From Bradyrhizobium sp. SRS-191 (GTDB lineage Bacteria > Pseudomonadota > Alphaproteobacteria > Rhizobiales > Xanthobacteraceae), in contig NZ_JANBVS010000006.1 of the NCBI RefSeq assembly GCF_024586915.1, forward strand, positions 62,001 through 126,000: a DNA stretch of 64,000 bases, given 5' to 3'. Positions 28,512 through 38,025 of this stretch are shown here, piece by piece (positions within the stretch are counted from its first letter, which is position 1; each line of letters starts with the position of its first letter). The notes under the pieces are model-generated. The model worked only from the letters and a program-made list of their open reading frames with translations. It was not told the origin of the DNA and ran no database searches. The translations under genes were made by a program, and so were the position numbers.

Positions 28512-29951
28512 TCAATGCGCGGTGCAGACCATGCAGGGATCGAACGATCGCACGACATGTTGGATGCCGACGGCGCGCGCGCCGGCGTCGCCGACATCCG
28601 TTCCGACCAGCGCCTGCTCCAGCGGACCCGGGACACCCTCGGTGTCGCGTGGCGAGAAGTTCCAGCTGGTCGGCGCGATGATCTGATAGCGCGCGATGCG
28701 GCCGGAGCGCACCGCAAGCCAGTGGCCGAGACTGCCGCGCGCGGCCTCGACGAAGCCGACATAGTTGCCGTCCATCGCATCGCCACTGGCTTCGCAGAAC
28801 GGCTCGTTGAGACGCAGCGCCTTGATCCAGTTTTCGATCGATAGCGCGAGCTGGGCCGTTTCGATGAGGCGGGCGATCACGCGGTTGCGGACATTGCTGC
28901 CGCTCTCGGACAGCAATGCCGTAATCAGCGTCTGGTCATCAACGGCCTGCCGCGCCAGTGCGCCGACCTCGACCGGCTCTCCCGCAAGCCGCGGCGCCTT
29001 GCACCAGCTATAGGCATCAGGCTTGTCGGCGTCGGGCTCGGTGCGGCTCTCGGCCGGGTCGAGCGAGGTGTCGCGCATCCAGGCGTGCGACACGTCCTCG
29101 GTGATCCGATCCGATGGCAGGGCCTGGATCGTCCCATCCCTCGTGCGCAGCCCGGCGCGGAAGCGCGCGCCGTGGATGTCGTGGTACGCGCCAAAGCTCA
29201 TCAACAGGCCCGGTCCCGGCCCGAGACGCGCCAGCGCGAGCGCATCCGCCAAGCGCAGGAAGTGTGCGAAGTCGCCACCCCGCCCTTCCCGCCACATGTC
29301 GAGCTCCTCCGGAGTCGACAAGGCGAGCACGTTCTCGAGCTTGTCGGCAAACACCACGCGCTCGAGAAAGCCGCGCAACGAAGCCGCGATCGCGTTCAGC
29401 CGGACGCGCTCGCCGAGCTCGATCGCCCGCGTCGTGCCGCCCGGCTGGAACGCGAGGCTGTGCGGCCATTTCCCGGCGATCACGCCCATGATCTCCAACA
29501 GCCGCGCCCGCGCCGGCAATGCCTCGCGCGCCGCTGATCCCTTGGTCGCGGTGAACCGCTCGGCCGCAGCGCCATGCCACGCGTGAGACGCGTAGGCGTC
29601 GCGGGCGAAGTCGGGCATGAAGAAGATGTAGAAGTGGGTGAGATGGTCGGCGGCATTCTCAGCGGCGTGCGCGATGTTGCTCGCGAGGACGCCGTTGGCC
29701 GCGGGCGTCACGCCCATCGCCTGACGCAGCGCGGCTGCGGCGGCGATCGACTGCGACACCGAGCAGATGCCGCAGATGCGCGGGGCGATCACGAGCGCGT
29801 CGAGCGGCGGACGGCCTTCGAGGATCTGCTCGAAGCCGCGATAGAGCGGCGCCGTGACTTCGGCGCGCGCAACGCGGCCGCTCTCGATATCGAGCCGGAC
29901 CTCGAGGTCGCCCTCGACGCGGTTGAACGGGCCGACCGTGATCCGTGTCAT
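28512..29951 (-). CDS. hupV: H2-sensing regulatory hydrogenase large subunit HupV
   Basis: 479 residues from ATG 29951, overlapping hupU as ATGA. It has both nickel-site motifs, RICGIC (C60 and C63) and DPCMVCTAH (C473, C476), and ends exactly at that histidine. The lack of a cleavable tail is diagnostic of regulatory hydrogenases (HupV/HoxC). With HupU it binds H2 in the cytoplasm and signals to HupT. It ends 225 bases before the hupS start, a gap that holds the hupS promoter. Confidence 0.96.
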   Translation of the reverse strand: MTRITVGPFNRVEGDLEVRLDIESGRVARAEVTAPLYRGFEQILEGRPPLDALVIAPRICGICSVSQSIAAAAALRQAMGVTPAANGVLASNIAHAAENAADHLTHFYIFFMPDFARDAYASHAWHGAAAERFTATKGSAAREALPARARLLEIMGVIAGKWPHSLAFQPGGTTRAIELGERVRLNAIAASLRGFLERVVFADKLENVLALSTPEELDMWREGRGGDFAHFLRLADALALARLGPGPGLLMSFGAYHDIHGARFRAGLRTRDGTIQALPSDRITEDVSHAWMRDTSLDPAESRTEPDADKPDAYSWCKAPRLAGEPVEVGALARQAVDDQTLITALLSESGSNVRNRVIARLIETAQLALSIENWIKALRLNEPFCEASGDAMDGNYVGFVEAARGSLGHWLAVRSGRIARYQIIAPTSWNFSPRDTEGVPGPLEQALVGTDVGDAGARAVGIQHVVRSFDPCMVCTAH

Positions 29952-30964
29952 GAGCTGCGCTTGTCGCCCGACCGGCTCGGCGGCACCACGACGTGATCGG
30001 AGGTCGCGTTGACGCGCACGCGGCGCGGTGTTGCCGATTTCGACAGCGCGGCCAGCGCGACGAACCAGGCCTTGGGCATGTCGGTCGGAAGTCCCACGGG
30101 AATGCCGGCAAGCTTCGCCGTCTGCAGATAGTTCTGCGCATTCTCGAAGCCCGGCGAGGTGCAGGCGATGCAAGCATAGCCGCCCTTGGTGCAGGAGCCG
30201 CCGCCGTTCCACGAACGCTGATTGCAGTCGCCGACGGCTTGCGTCGCGCGGCAGCCGAGATGCTCCATCAGACAGCCGCGCTCCGACATGGTTTCCGCGC
30301 TGGCCTTGAACTCGTAGAACTCGTTGCGAGAACAGCCGTGATGGGCGAGGTGGTTGGCGATGAAGGTCGGGCGCCCCACGGCGTCGAGCCCCTCGGTCGT
30401 CAGGTCGCCTGATGTGAGCGCCAACAGGCTTTCCATGACCCAGCCGGGATGCGGCGCGCACCCCGCGACATTGATCACCGGCAGTCCGCGCTTCGAGCGG
30501 AAGCCCGCCCCAAGCGCGCCGCCGCCATCGCTGCCCTCGAACTGCAACCCGACAGCGTCAGTCGGATTGATGCCGGCCGCAGGGATGCCGCCATACGCCG
30601 CGCAGCTGCCGACGGCGACGACGTAGTCGGCGAGCGGGGCGAGATCGAGCAGCCAGTGATAGATCGAGCGGTTGGTGCCGGCGAGCATGTTGAAGCGGCC
30701 GCTCAGATGCGGTCCGCGCGCCACCGAGCCTTCGAGCACCAGGAGATCGAGCCGCTCGCGGCCGTCGCGGATGGCATCCAGAAGCTCGACGACTTCCTCG
30801 CCGGTCTCCTCGCTGACGGAGGGATGCCAGATCAGGTCGATGCCGGACTGGCGCAGCTCGTCGAACCAGCCGGAGGCACCGCTTTCCAGGATCGACATGG
30901 TGCAGCCGCCGCAGCTCGCGCCCTGCAGCCACAGCATCCTGGTCATGTCCTCACCGCCGGCCAT
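29948..30964 (-). CDS. hupU: H2-sensing regulatory hydrogenase small subunit HupU
   Basis: 338 residues from 30964 (internal ATG 30946 is possible). It lacks a Tat signal, so it stays in the cytoplasm. Proximal cluster cysteines are in ASCGGC and VGSCAAYGG: the positions that carry extra cysteines in HupS are glycines here, so it has a normal [4Fe-4S] cluster. The C-terminal tail after CTSPGFENAQNYLQ is the part that in HoxB/HupU contacts the kinase. It works with HupV, HupT and HoxA. Confidence 0.95.
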   Translation of the reverse strand: MAGGEDMTRMLWLQGASCGGCTMSILESGASGWFDELRQSGIDLIWHPSVSEETGEEVVELLDAIRDGRERLDLLVLEGSVARGPHLSGRFNMLAGTNRSIYHWLLDLAPLADYVVAVGSCAAYGGIPAAGINPTDAVGLQFEGSDGGGALGAGFRSKRGLPVINVAGCAPHPGWVMESLLALTSGDLTTEGLDAVGRPTFIANHLAHHGCSRNEFYEFKASAETMSERGCLMEHLGCRATQAVGDCNQRSWNGGGSCTKGGYACIACTSPGFENAQNYLQTAKLAGIPVGLPTDMPKAWFVALAALSKSATPRRVRVNATSDHVVVPPSRSGDKRSS

Positions 30965-30995
30965 CCTGGGTCGATCCGTCCCCGTGCGTTCCGTC

Positions 30996-32096
30996 CTATT
31001 TCGCCGTTGGGTTTAGCGCCGCGGCGTGAACGCTGGCAAGCTCCCCGCCCGAGGTGTCCGCGGAACGACTGGAGCGGCGGCCGAGCAGCACGGCGCCCAA
31101 CCAGATCAGGCCGAACAGCCCGATGGCCACGATGCCGAGATTGCCGAGGGCGTCCCCGAGGGCAGCCACGACATCGGCCCAGCCTCCGGTGAGGCCAAGC
31201 CGCGGCGCCAGCAGCGCAACCACCTCGACGCCGCCGATCACCAGCGCGATCGCGACCGACGCGCCGGTGATGACGAGATTGTAGCGCCGCTTGCGCGCGG
31301 GATCGGTCAGCGCCCAGCGGTAGGCGCCGACCATCAGCATGCTGTCGGCCGTATCGACCGTCGCCATCGCCGCGGCGAACAGCGCGGGGAAGACCAGCAC
31401 ATGCGCGAGACTCGCTCCGCGCGCCGCCTCGGTGGCCGACAGGCTGAGCAGCCCGATTTCGCTCGCGGTATCGAAGCCCAGGCCGAACAGGAAGCCGAGC
31501 GGGTACATGTGCCAGGCGCGCGAGACGACGCGGAGCACCGGTCGCAACAGCCTGATGAGCAAACCGCGCCCCGTCTCGCCGGCCGCATCGCTGCCGTGCA
31601 AATGAGACGGGCGGCGCCAGAGGTTCACGAACAGGAACAAGTTGGCGACGGCGATCAGCAGCAGGAAGCCGGCGGAGACCGAGGTGCCGATGGTCCCGCC
31701 GATCGCGCGGATCGTGCTGTCTTCACTCAACAGGTCGGCGCCGGCCACGAGGCTCACGACGATGGTGGCGATCACGACGACGCTGGAATGGCCGAGCGCG
31801 AAGTAGAGTCCCGCGGCGCGCGGCCGGTCTCCATCCTGCACCAGCTTGCGGACCACGTTGTCGATCGCGGCGATATGGTCCGCATCGACGGCGTGGCGGA
31901 GCCCGAGCAGCCAGGCCAGCAGCGCGGTGCCGACGATGGAGGGCCGGTCGGCATAGAGCGCGAACGCCCAGGCCCAGGCGAGCGCGTTGGCGAGCACGAG
32001 GCCGGCCACGAGCGCTGCGCTGCGCGCGCGCTCAGTGCGGAGCCGGGCCGCGAACGCGGCGGCAGGGCGAGGATGATCAATTGGCAAAATCGTCAT
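30996..32096 (-). CDS. hupN: NiCoT-family nickel permease HupN
   Basis: 366 residues from ATG 32096; a TTG at 32126 is an alternative. The signature RHAVDADHIAAIDN in helix II and LGFDTASEIGLL define the nickel/cobalt transporter family, with about eight membrane segments in all. It supplies nickel for HypA/HypB and the hydrogenase active sites. It is 31 bases upstream of hupU and probably leads that operon. Confidence 0.92.
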   Translation of the reverse strand: MTILPIDHPRPAAAFAARLRTERARSAALVAGLVLANALAWAWAFALYADRPSIVGTALLAWLLGLRHAVDADHIAAIDNVVRKLVQDGDRPRAAGLYFALGHSSVVVIATIVVSLVAGADLLSEDSTIRAIGGTIGTSVSAGFLLLIAVANLFLFVNLWRRPSHLHGSDAAGETGRGLLIRLLRPVLRVVSRAWHMYPLGFLFGLGFDTASEIGLLSLSATEAARGASLAHVLVFPALFAAAMATVDTADSMLMVGAYRWALTDPARKRRYNLVITGASVAIALVIGGVEVVALLAPRLGLTGGWADVVAALGDALGNLGIVAIGLFGLIWLGAVLLGRRSSRSADTSGGELASVHAAALNPTAK

Positions 32097-32225
32097 ACTC
32101 GGACAGGAGAGCAAGACCCGCGCCAAAAGGCAAGGCTCGCGCGCCAGCGCCCAAATCCCATATAAATCAATCGTCGCGGCCCCTTGGACCGGGATCGACC
32201 TCCTGCCCTTGGCAAGGCGCTATCC

Positions 32226-32246
32226 GGTCAAGCTCAAACATTGACC
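32226..32246. promoter_or_regulatory. Inverted repeat between hupN and the protease gene
   Basis: GGTCAA (32226-32231) and TTGACC (32241-32246) are perfect inverted arms 9 bases apart, 130 bases upstream of the hupN start. It may be an operator for the hupNUV genes; the arms face the opposite way from an FNR/FixK box, so I do not assign a regulator. Confidence 0.35.
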
Positions 32247-32285
32247 AGACGACGACCAACTCTCTTCCTTCCTGCCCCCTCCCCC

Positions 32286-33626
32286 TTACCGCGCCGAGGC
32301 GCTCTGCGCGGCGATCTCGCGGCGCACGGTCGCATCGAACTGGCTCGCGGGCGCGGCAAACATCAGGCGGGTCTCCTCGTGGAACGCCGAGAAGATGCCG
32401 ACCACGACCGGCTCGCCATTGAGCTCGGCCAGGATCGGCGAGCCCGAATAGCCGAAATTGGCGAGGCAATGCACGGTCAGAAGACGACCGTCCTTGGTCA
32501 TGCCGGCGCTGCAATTGCGCTGGCCGGTCGGCGAATAGCGCCTCTCCTGGCCATAGCCGATCTCCGAGATGGCGCCCGCCCTGGTCGCAGCCGCGAGGTC
32601 ATCGCGGCTCACGGGCCTCACCGCCACCGGCTTCGACGGCAGCGCGTCCTTCAGAATGATCAACGCCCAATCGGCCGGCGAGCGGTCGATCGACCATTGG
32701 TCGTGCTGGGTCGGGATGAAGTCCGGCGCGACGATCAGCTTGTCGGCCACCGACGAGGCGGCAGGGGTGCCCTTGTTCAGGCCTGCCAGAAAATGGACAT
32801 TACCCGGGCTCACCTGAGCCAGGCCGTTGAAGACACAATGCGCCGCCGTCAGCACCACGCGCGGCGCCACCAGCGTGCCGGTGCACGAGCCTCCCGAGCT
32901 GAATTGCGCCTGCGTCACGACACCGATCGACGACGCCGGCCAGGAGGTGGGATCGACGACATCGCCGAAGTCCCGGTCGAGCCCGAGCAGCTGCTCGGCG
33001 CGCGGATTGGCAATGCCGGCATCGGCCGACTCAGGCCTCGCCCGCCACGCTGCGATCGTCTCCTCCGCCTGTCGCCGCTGCGCCTCGGTGAGCCTTACTC
33101 GCTGAATCTCGCGGCCGGCCGACCTGACGCCGTTGCGTCCGGCCATCACCAGCCAAGCATACCCCTGGATGACGTCGCGGGTCATGACCTGGCCATCGAG
33201 CATCATCAGGCCGAGCATGTATTGCGACTGGGCAAAGCCCTGTGCGGCGGCACGGTTGAACCAGCGCGCGGCTTCGCCGTGATCGCGGGCGGCGCCTTCA
33301 CCGTTGAAATAGGCGATCCCCAGATAGTGCTGGGCGACAGCGAGTCCCTGATCCGCAGCCTTGCGGTACCAGACCAGCGCCTCCGCCTGGTTGCGCGCGA
33401 CGCCCACGCCGAAGGCTTGCATGAAGCCGAGATCGAATTGCGCCCGCGCATCACCCTTGGCGGCGAGCGGCTGCAGCCGGCGCAACGCCACGGCCGCCTG
33501 TCCATTCCCTGCTGCGGCGACGGCGTCCTCGAGCTCGGCGGCCGAGGCGCCCCCGAAACTGCCGAGCAGCACGGCGAGACTGATGAGGATGGTCTTGATC
33601 AAGGGCGTCCGCTGAAACCGAAACAT
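32286..33626 (-). CDS. Secreted Sel1-repeat/trypsin-like serine protease
   Basis: 446 residues from ATG 33626, which starts a clear signal peptide (ending GASAAE). Residues about 45-160 hold three Sel1-type helical repeats (ARAQFDLGFMQAFGVGV, AVAQHYLGIAYFNGEGA, AQSQYMLGLMMLDGQ). The C-terminal half is an S1 protease: H263 in LTAAHC, D319 in DWALI, and S394 in GYSGSPI, which replaces the usual GDSGGP but keeps the nucleophile. Sel1 repeats usually bind partner proteins, so a regulated periplasmic protease is likely. The target is unknown. It lies 134 bases downstream of phoB on the same strand but need not belong to that operon. Confidence 0.85.
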   Translation of the reverse strand: MFRFQRTPLIKTILISLAVLLGSFGGASAAELEDAVAAAGNGQAAVALRRLQPLAAKGDARAQFDLGFMQAFGVGVARNQAEALVWYRKAADQGLAVAQHYLGIAYFNGEGAARDHGEAARWFNRAAAQGFAQSQYMLGLMMLDGQVMTRDVIQGYAWLVMAGRNGVRSAGREIQRVRLTEAQRRQAEETIAAWRARPESADAGIANPRAEQLLGLDRDFGDVVDPTSWPASSIGVVTQAQFSSGGSCTGTLVAPRVVLTAAHCVFNGLAQVSPGNVHFLAGLNKGTPAASSVADKLIVAPDFIPTQHDQWSIDRSPADWALIILKDALPSKPVAVRPVSRDDLAAATRAGAISEIGYGQERRYSPTGQRNCSAGMTKDGRLLTVHCLANFGYSGSPILAELNGEPVVVGIFSAFHEETRLMFAAPASQFDATVRREIAAQSASAR

Positions 33627-33760
33627 CGGCCGCTCAGCAGGCACGATCAAGACGGCGGCGGCGTGGCGGAAAGCGGACCGCAACGTCCTTAATCCGGCCC
33701 GCTCGTGCATCACCCTCGCTTCACTCTCAAGCCTGATCGTTCCTCACGCCTGCTCGCCCG

Positions 33761-34468
33761 TTACGCCTGCTCAGATTTGGCGAAGCGATCGTCCAGCGCG
33801 TAGCCGGCGCCGCGCACGGTGCGGATCGGATCCTGCTCGCGACCGGGATTGAGCAGCTTGCGGAGACGGCCGATGTGCACGTCCACCGTGCGCTCATCGA
33901 TATAGATGTCGCGGCCCCAGACGCTGTCGAGCAGCTGCTCACGGCTGAAGACGCGGCCGGGATGCTCCAGGAAGAATTCGAGCAGGCGGTATTCGGTCGG
34001 GCCGAGATCGATCGGCCGCCCCGATCGTGCGACGCGACGCTTCTCGCGGTCGAGCTCGATATCGCCATAGGACAACACGGTTGCCAGCCGTTCCGGGCTC
34101 GCCCGCCGCAGCAGGCCCTTCACGCGGGCCAGCAGCTCCGGCACCGAGAACGGCTTGACGATGTAGTCGTCCGCACCCGTCGCGAGACCTCGGACGCGCT
34201 CACTCTCCTCGCCGCGCGCCGTCAGCATGATGATCGGCAGCTGCCGGGTCTCGGTCCGTGCCCGCAGGCGGCGGCACAGTTCGATGCCGGACAGCCCCGG
34301 CAGCATCCAGTCGAGCACGACGAGATCCGGCACGCGCTCCTTGAGCCGCGTATCGGCCTCGTCGCCGCGCGCCACGGTCTCGACCTCGTAGCCTTCGGCT
34401 TCGAGGTTGTAGCGCAGCAGCGTCGTCAGCGCCTCCTCGTCCTCAACCACCAGAATTCGCGCGCCCAT
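33761..34468 (-). CDS. phoB: Phosphate response regulator PhoB
   Basis: 235 residues of OmpR/PhoB type: receiver with D53 in VVLDWMLPG, then a winged helix with RTVDVHIGRLRKLL. Phosphorylated PhoB binds Pho boxes; one lies upstream of pstS at the head of this operon, so autoregulation through the pst transcript is likely. The partner kinase gene phoR is not in the window. Gap to phoU is 16 bases. Confidence 0.94.
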   Translation of the reverse strand: MGARILVVEDEEALTTLLRYNLEAEGYEVETVARGDEADTRLKERVPDLVVLDWMLPGLSGIELCRRLRARTETRQLPIIMLTARGEESERVRGLATGADDYIVKPFSVPELLARVKGLLRRASPERLATVLSYGDIELDREKRRVARSGRPIDLGPTEYRLLEFFLEHPGRVFSREQLLDSVWGRDIYIDERTVDVHIGRLRKLLNPGREQDPIRTVRGAGYALDDRFAKSEQA

Positions 34469-34484
34469 GTCTGAATCGTCTTTC

Positions 34485-35201
34485 TCAGTTGCCGGGGATC
34501 GTGGTCGCGAAGCTCGTCATGTCGCCCTTCGGGCGCTTGTCCATGATCTGCTGGCCCTCGATCATATAGAACACCGTCTCGGCGATGTTGGTGGCGTGGT
34601 CGCCGATCCGCTCGATGTTCTTGGCGCAGAACATCAGATGGATGCAGAACGAGATGTTGCGCGGATCCTCCATCATATAGGTCAGGAGCTCGCGGAACAG
34701 CGACGTGCAGATCGCGTCGACCTCCTCGTCGCCCTTCCACACCGTCATCGCCGCCGGCAGGTCGTGCGCGGCATAGGCGTCCAGCACGGTCTTGACCTGC
34801 GACTGCACCAGGTCGGTCATGTGCTCCAGCCCGCGGATCAGCTTCAACGGATGGAAGTCGCTCTCCAGCGCGGCGACGCGCTTGCCGATGTTCTTGGCGA
34901 GGTCGCCGATGCGCTCCAGATCGGTCGCGACGCGCATCGCGCCGACGATCTCGCGCAGGTCGACGGCCATCGGCTGGCGACGCGCGATCGTCAGCACCGC
35001 GCGCTCCTCGATGATGCGCTGCAGCTTGTCGACCTCGGCGTCGCCGGCGACCACCTTCTGGCCGAGCGCCACGTCGCGCCGCACCAGCGCATCGACGGAC
35101 TCGACGATCAGCCGCTCGGCGAGGCCGCCCATCTCCGACACCAGGCGGGTGAGGTCCTGCAGATCGCTGTCGAACGCCTTGGCGGTATGTTCACTGGCCA
35201 T
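34485..35201 (-). CDS. phoU: Phosphate-signalling protein PhoU
   Basis: 238 residues after CAGGAGAT. Two PhoU helical domains with the repeated metal-binding type motifs DLERIGDLAKNI and NIERIGDHATNIAE. It links the PstSCAB transporter to PhoR and curbs phosphate uptake. Gene order pstB-phoU-phoB is standard for alphaproteobacteria. Confidence 0.95.
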   Translation of the reverse strand: MASEHTAKAFDSDLQDLTRLVSEMGGLAERLIVESVDALVRRDVALGQKVVAGDAEVDKLQRIIEERAVLTIARRQPMAVDLREIVGAMRVATDLERIGDLAKNIGKRVAALESDFHPLKLIRGLEHMTDLVQSQVKTVLDAYAAHDLPAAMTVWKGDEEVDAICTSLFRELLTYMMEDPRNISFCIHLMFCAKNIERIGDHATNIAETVFYMIEGQQIMDKRPKGDMTSFATTIPGN

Positions 35202-35232
35202 GATGATCTCCTGAAGGCATTTGCTGTCGGCG

Positions 35233-36054
35233 TCAGCCGAACCGGCCGGTGATGTAATCCTGGGTCCGCCGATCGCTCGGCGAGGTGAAGATCTTGCTGG
35301 TATCGTCGAACTCGATCAGCTCGCCGAGATACATGAAGGCGGTCTTGTCGGAGACGCGCGCCGCCTGCTGCATGTTATGGGTGACGATCGCGATCGTATA
35401 GCTCTCGGCAAGCTCCTGGATCAGCTCCTCGACCTTGGCGGTCGAGATCGGGTCAAGCGCCGAGCACGGCTCGTCGAACAGGATGACCTCGGGACGGACC
35501 GCCACGGTGCGGGCGATGCACAGGCGCTGCTGCTGGCCGCCGGACAGCGACAGGCCGGAGGCGTTGAGCTTGTCCTTGACCTCGTTCCACAGCGCGCCGC
35601 CGCGCAGCGCCTTCTCGACGCGATCGTCCATCTCGGACTTCGAGATCTTTTCATAGAGGCGGATGCCGAAGGCGATGTTCTCGTAGATCGTCATCGGGAA
35701 CGGCGTCGGCTTCTGGAACACCATGCCGACCCGGGCGCGCAGCAAATTGAGATCGAGCTTGGGGTCGAGAATGTTGGTGTTGTCCAGCATCAGCTGGCCG
35801 GTGGCGCGCTGGCCCGGATAGAGATCATACATCCGGTTGAAGATGCGCAGCAGCGTGGACTTGCCGCAGCCGGACGGACCGATGAAGGCCGTGACGCGGT
35901 TGGTACCCAGCGACAGATTGATGTTCTTCAGCGCGTGGTGATCGCCATAATAGAAGTTCAGGTTGCGGGCGGTCACCTTGGCCGGCGCGTCCGGCAGCGC
36001 CTTCGGAGGAAGCGCGGCCGTCGGGCTGCTCACGGATACAGACATGTCGGTCAT
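35233..36054 (-). CDS. pstB: Phosphate ABC transporter ATPase PstB
   Basis: 273 residues from ATG 36054 (alternative 36045), overlapping the pstA stop as ATGA. Walker [10 protein letters not shown], signature LSGGQQQRL and Walker [14 protein letters not shown] are intact. It powers high-affinity phosphate import with PstA and PstC. Confidence 0.97.
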   Translation of the reverse strand: MTDMSVSVSSPTAALPPKALPDAPAKVTARNLNFYYGDHHALKNINLSLGTNRVTAFIGPSGCGKSTLLRIFNRMYDLYPGQRATGQLMLDNTNILDPKLDLNLLRARVGMVFQKPTPFPMTIYENIAFGIRLYEKISKSEMDDRVEKALRGGALWNEVKDKLNASGLSLSGGQQQRLCIARTVAVRPEVILFDEPCSALDPISTAKVEELIQELAESYTIAIVTHNMQQAARVSDKTAFMYLGELIEFDDTSKIFTSPSDRRTQDYITGRFG

Positions 36055-36926
36055 TTCGAGCTCCTCTCGGCGCCAAGGATGCGCGCGCCGATGTTCAGGG
36101 CCAGCACGGTCAAGGTGATAAGCAGGGCGCCGCTCCAGGCCAGCTGTTTCCAGTAGGCATAGGGGCTCTGGACGAAGTTGTTGATGGTCACCGGCAGGTT
36201 GGCCATCGTCTTGTTGAGGCTCAGGCTCCAGAACTGGTTCGACAGCGCGGTGAACAGCAGCGGCGCGGTCTCGCCGGCGACGCGGGCGGTCGCCAGCAGC
36301 ACGCCGGTGATGAGGCCGGAGCGTGCGGCACGGTAGGCGATCCGCCGGATCACCAGCGAACGCGGCAGGCCGAGCGCGGACGCCGCCTCACGCAAGGGAT
36401 TGGGGACCAGCAGCAGCATGTCCTCGGTGGTGCGCAGCACGACCGGGATCACGATGACCGCCAGGGCCAGCGAGCCGGCCAGGGCCGAGAAGCCGCCCAT
36501 CGGCACGACCACGGCGCCGTAGATGAACAGGCCGATGATGATCGAGGGCGCCGACAGCAGGATGTCGTTGATGAAGCGGATCACCGAAGTCAGCCGGTCG
36601 TTGCGACCATATTCGGCGAGATAGGTGCCGGCGAACAGTCCGAGCGGGGCGCCGATACCGACGCCGATGATGGTCATGATGACCGAGCCGACGATGGCGT
36701 TGCGCAGACCACCGTCGCTGGAGCCCGGCGGCGGGGTATCGGCGGTGAAGACCTGCAGGCTGAGGCCGGCCAGGCCGTTATAGAACAGCGTGAACAGGAT
36801 CAGCGCCAGCCAGGTGACGCCGAACGCTGCGGCTGCGAAGCAGAGCACGCGAACCACGATGTCGGTGCGACGACGGCGCGTGTAGATCGGATTGACGGGC
36901 GTGGGCTGAACGTCGACGGCAGTCAT
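36051..36926 (-). CDS. pstA: Phosphate ABC transporter permease PstA
   Basis: 291 residues with six hydrophobic segments. The coupling loop [28 protein letters not shown] is of the EAA type found in binding-protein-dependent permeases. It pairs with PstC as the membrane channel. It begins four bases after pstC ends and overlaps pstB. Confidence 0.95.
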   Translation of the reverse strand: MTAVDVQPTPVNPIYTRRRRTDIVVRVLCFAAAAFGVTWLALILFTLFYNGLAGLSLQVFTADTPPPGSSDGGLRNAIVGSVIMTIIGVGIGAPLGLFAGTYLAEYGRNDRLTSVIRFINDILLSAPSIIIGLFIYGAVVVPMGGFSALAGSLALAVIVIPVVLRTTEDMLLLVPNPLREAASALGLPRSLVIRRIAYRAARSGLITGVLLATARVAGETAPLLFTALSNQFWSLSLNKTMANLPVTINNFVQSPYAYWKQLAWSGALLITLTVLALNIGARILGAERSSK

Positions 36927-36930
36927 GAGC

Positions 36931-37929
36931 TTATTTCCCCGCCTTGGTCTCGAGCCGCATCAGCATCAAGCGGGCTGCGGCGAGCACGAAGAAGGTCAGA
37001 ACGAACAGCAGGAGGCCGAGCAGGATCAGGCTCGACTGGTGCAGACCGTCGCTCTCCTGGAATTCGGAGGCGATCGCGGCGGAGATCGTCGTGCCCGGCG
37101 CGAAGATCGAGGACGAAATCCGGAACGAGTTGCCGATGATGAAGGTCACCGCCATGGTCTCGCCGAGCGCGCGACCCAGCGCTAGCATGACGCCGCCGAT
37201 GACGCCGACCCTTGTGTAGGGAATGACGACGCTGCGGACGACTTCCCAGGTCGTGCAGCCGACGCCGTAGGCGGCCTCTTTCAACACCGGCGGGACCGTC
37301 TTGAAGACGTCGACCGAGATTGCCGTGATGAAGGGCAGCACCATGATCGCCAGGATCAGCGAGGCATTGAACAGGCTGAGATAGGATGGGGGACCTGCGA
37401 AGATGTCCTGCAGCACCGGGATGTTGGCGCAGATGCTGATCATGAACGGCTGGAACGTGTAGGCCAGGAACGGGCCCAGCACGAAGAAGCCCCACATGCC
37501 GTAGATGATCGAGGGAATGCCGGCGAGCAGCTCGATGGCGATGCCGATCGGGCGGCGCAGCCATTGCGGGCACAGCTCGGTGAGGAAGATCGCGACGCCG
37601 AGACCGACCGGAATGGCGATCAGCATGGCGATGAAGGACGTCACCAGCGTGCCGTAGATCGGCCCGAGCGCGCCGAGGACCGGCGGATCGGCGGAGGGCG
37701 CCCAGCGCTTGGTTAGCAGGAAGTCGAAGCCGTAGGTCTTCATCGCCGGCCAGGCGCCGATGATCAGCGAGATGATGATGCCGCCGAGGATCAGCAGCAC
37801 GGAAATGGCCGACAGGCGGGTGATCCAGTAGAACGTCACATCGCCGAGCTTGAAGGCGCTGAGCGCCCGCGCCCGGTCATAGGGCCCGGCAGCAGCCGCG
37901 ATATCGCTGACTTCGGTCTGAACCGCCAT
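36931..37929 (-). CDS. pstC: Phosphate ABC transporter permease PstC
   Basis: About 332 residues from ATG 37929; a GTG at 37959 is an alternative start. Six hydrophobic segments and an EAA loop ([22 protein letters not shown]). [18 protein letters not shown] is a strongly conserved PstC run. It follows pstS after a 96-base gap that holds a hairpin, consistent with lower expression of the membrane parts than of the binding protein. Confidence 0.95.
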   Translation of the reverse strand: MAVQTEVSDIAAAAGPYDRARALSAFKLGDVTFYWITRLSAISVLLILGGIIISLIIGAWPAMKTYGFDFLLTKRWAPSADPPVLGALGPIYGTLVTSFIAMLIAIPVGLGVAIFLTELCPQWLRRPIGIAIELLAGIPSIIYGMWGFFVLGPFLAYTFQPFMISICANIPVLQDIFAGPPSYLSLFNASLILAIMVLPFITAISVDVFKTVPPVLKEAAYGVGCTTWEVVRSVVIPYTRVGVIGGVMLALGRALGETMAVTFIIGNSFRISSSIFAPGTTISAAIASEFQESDGLHQSSLILLGLLLFVLTFFVLAAARLMLMRLETKAGK

Positions 37930-37980
37930 CTCTGCCAATTCTGCCCCCTGTTTTTTTGACACGCCTGACCCCGGTAGCGT

Positions 37981-38007
37981 CCCCTCCCCCGGCACCCGGG
38001 AGAGGGG
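37981..38007 (-). terminator. Hairpin between pstS and pstC
   Basis: CCCCTCCCCC (37981-37990) and GGGAGAGGGG (37998-38007) form a GC-rich 10-base stem with one weak pair around a 7-base loop, 18 bases after the pstS stop. Likely an mRNA-stabilising or partial termination structure that raises PstS relative to PstCAB. Confidence 0.5.
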
Positions 38008-38025
38008 AATGTCGTTCGTCGACGA

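Noticed and set aside
28512-30964. hupUV as a truncated second uptake hydrogenase
   Set aside because: No Tat signal and no C-terminal extension are expected for regulatory hydrogenases; nothing is missing.
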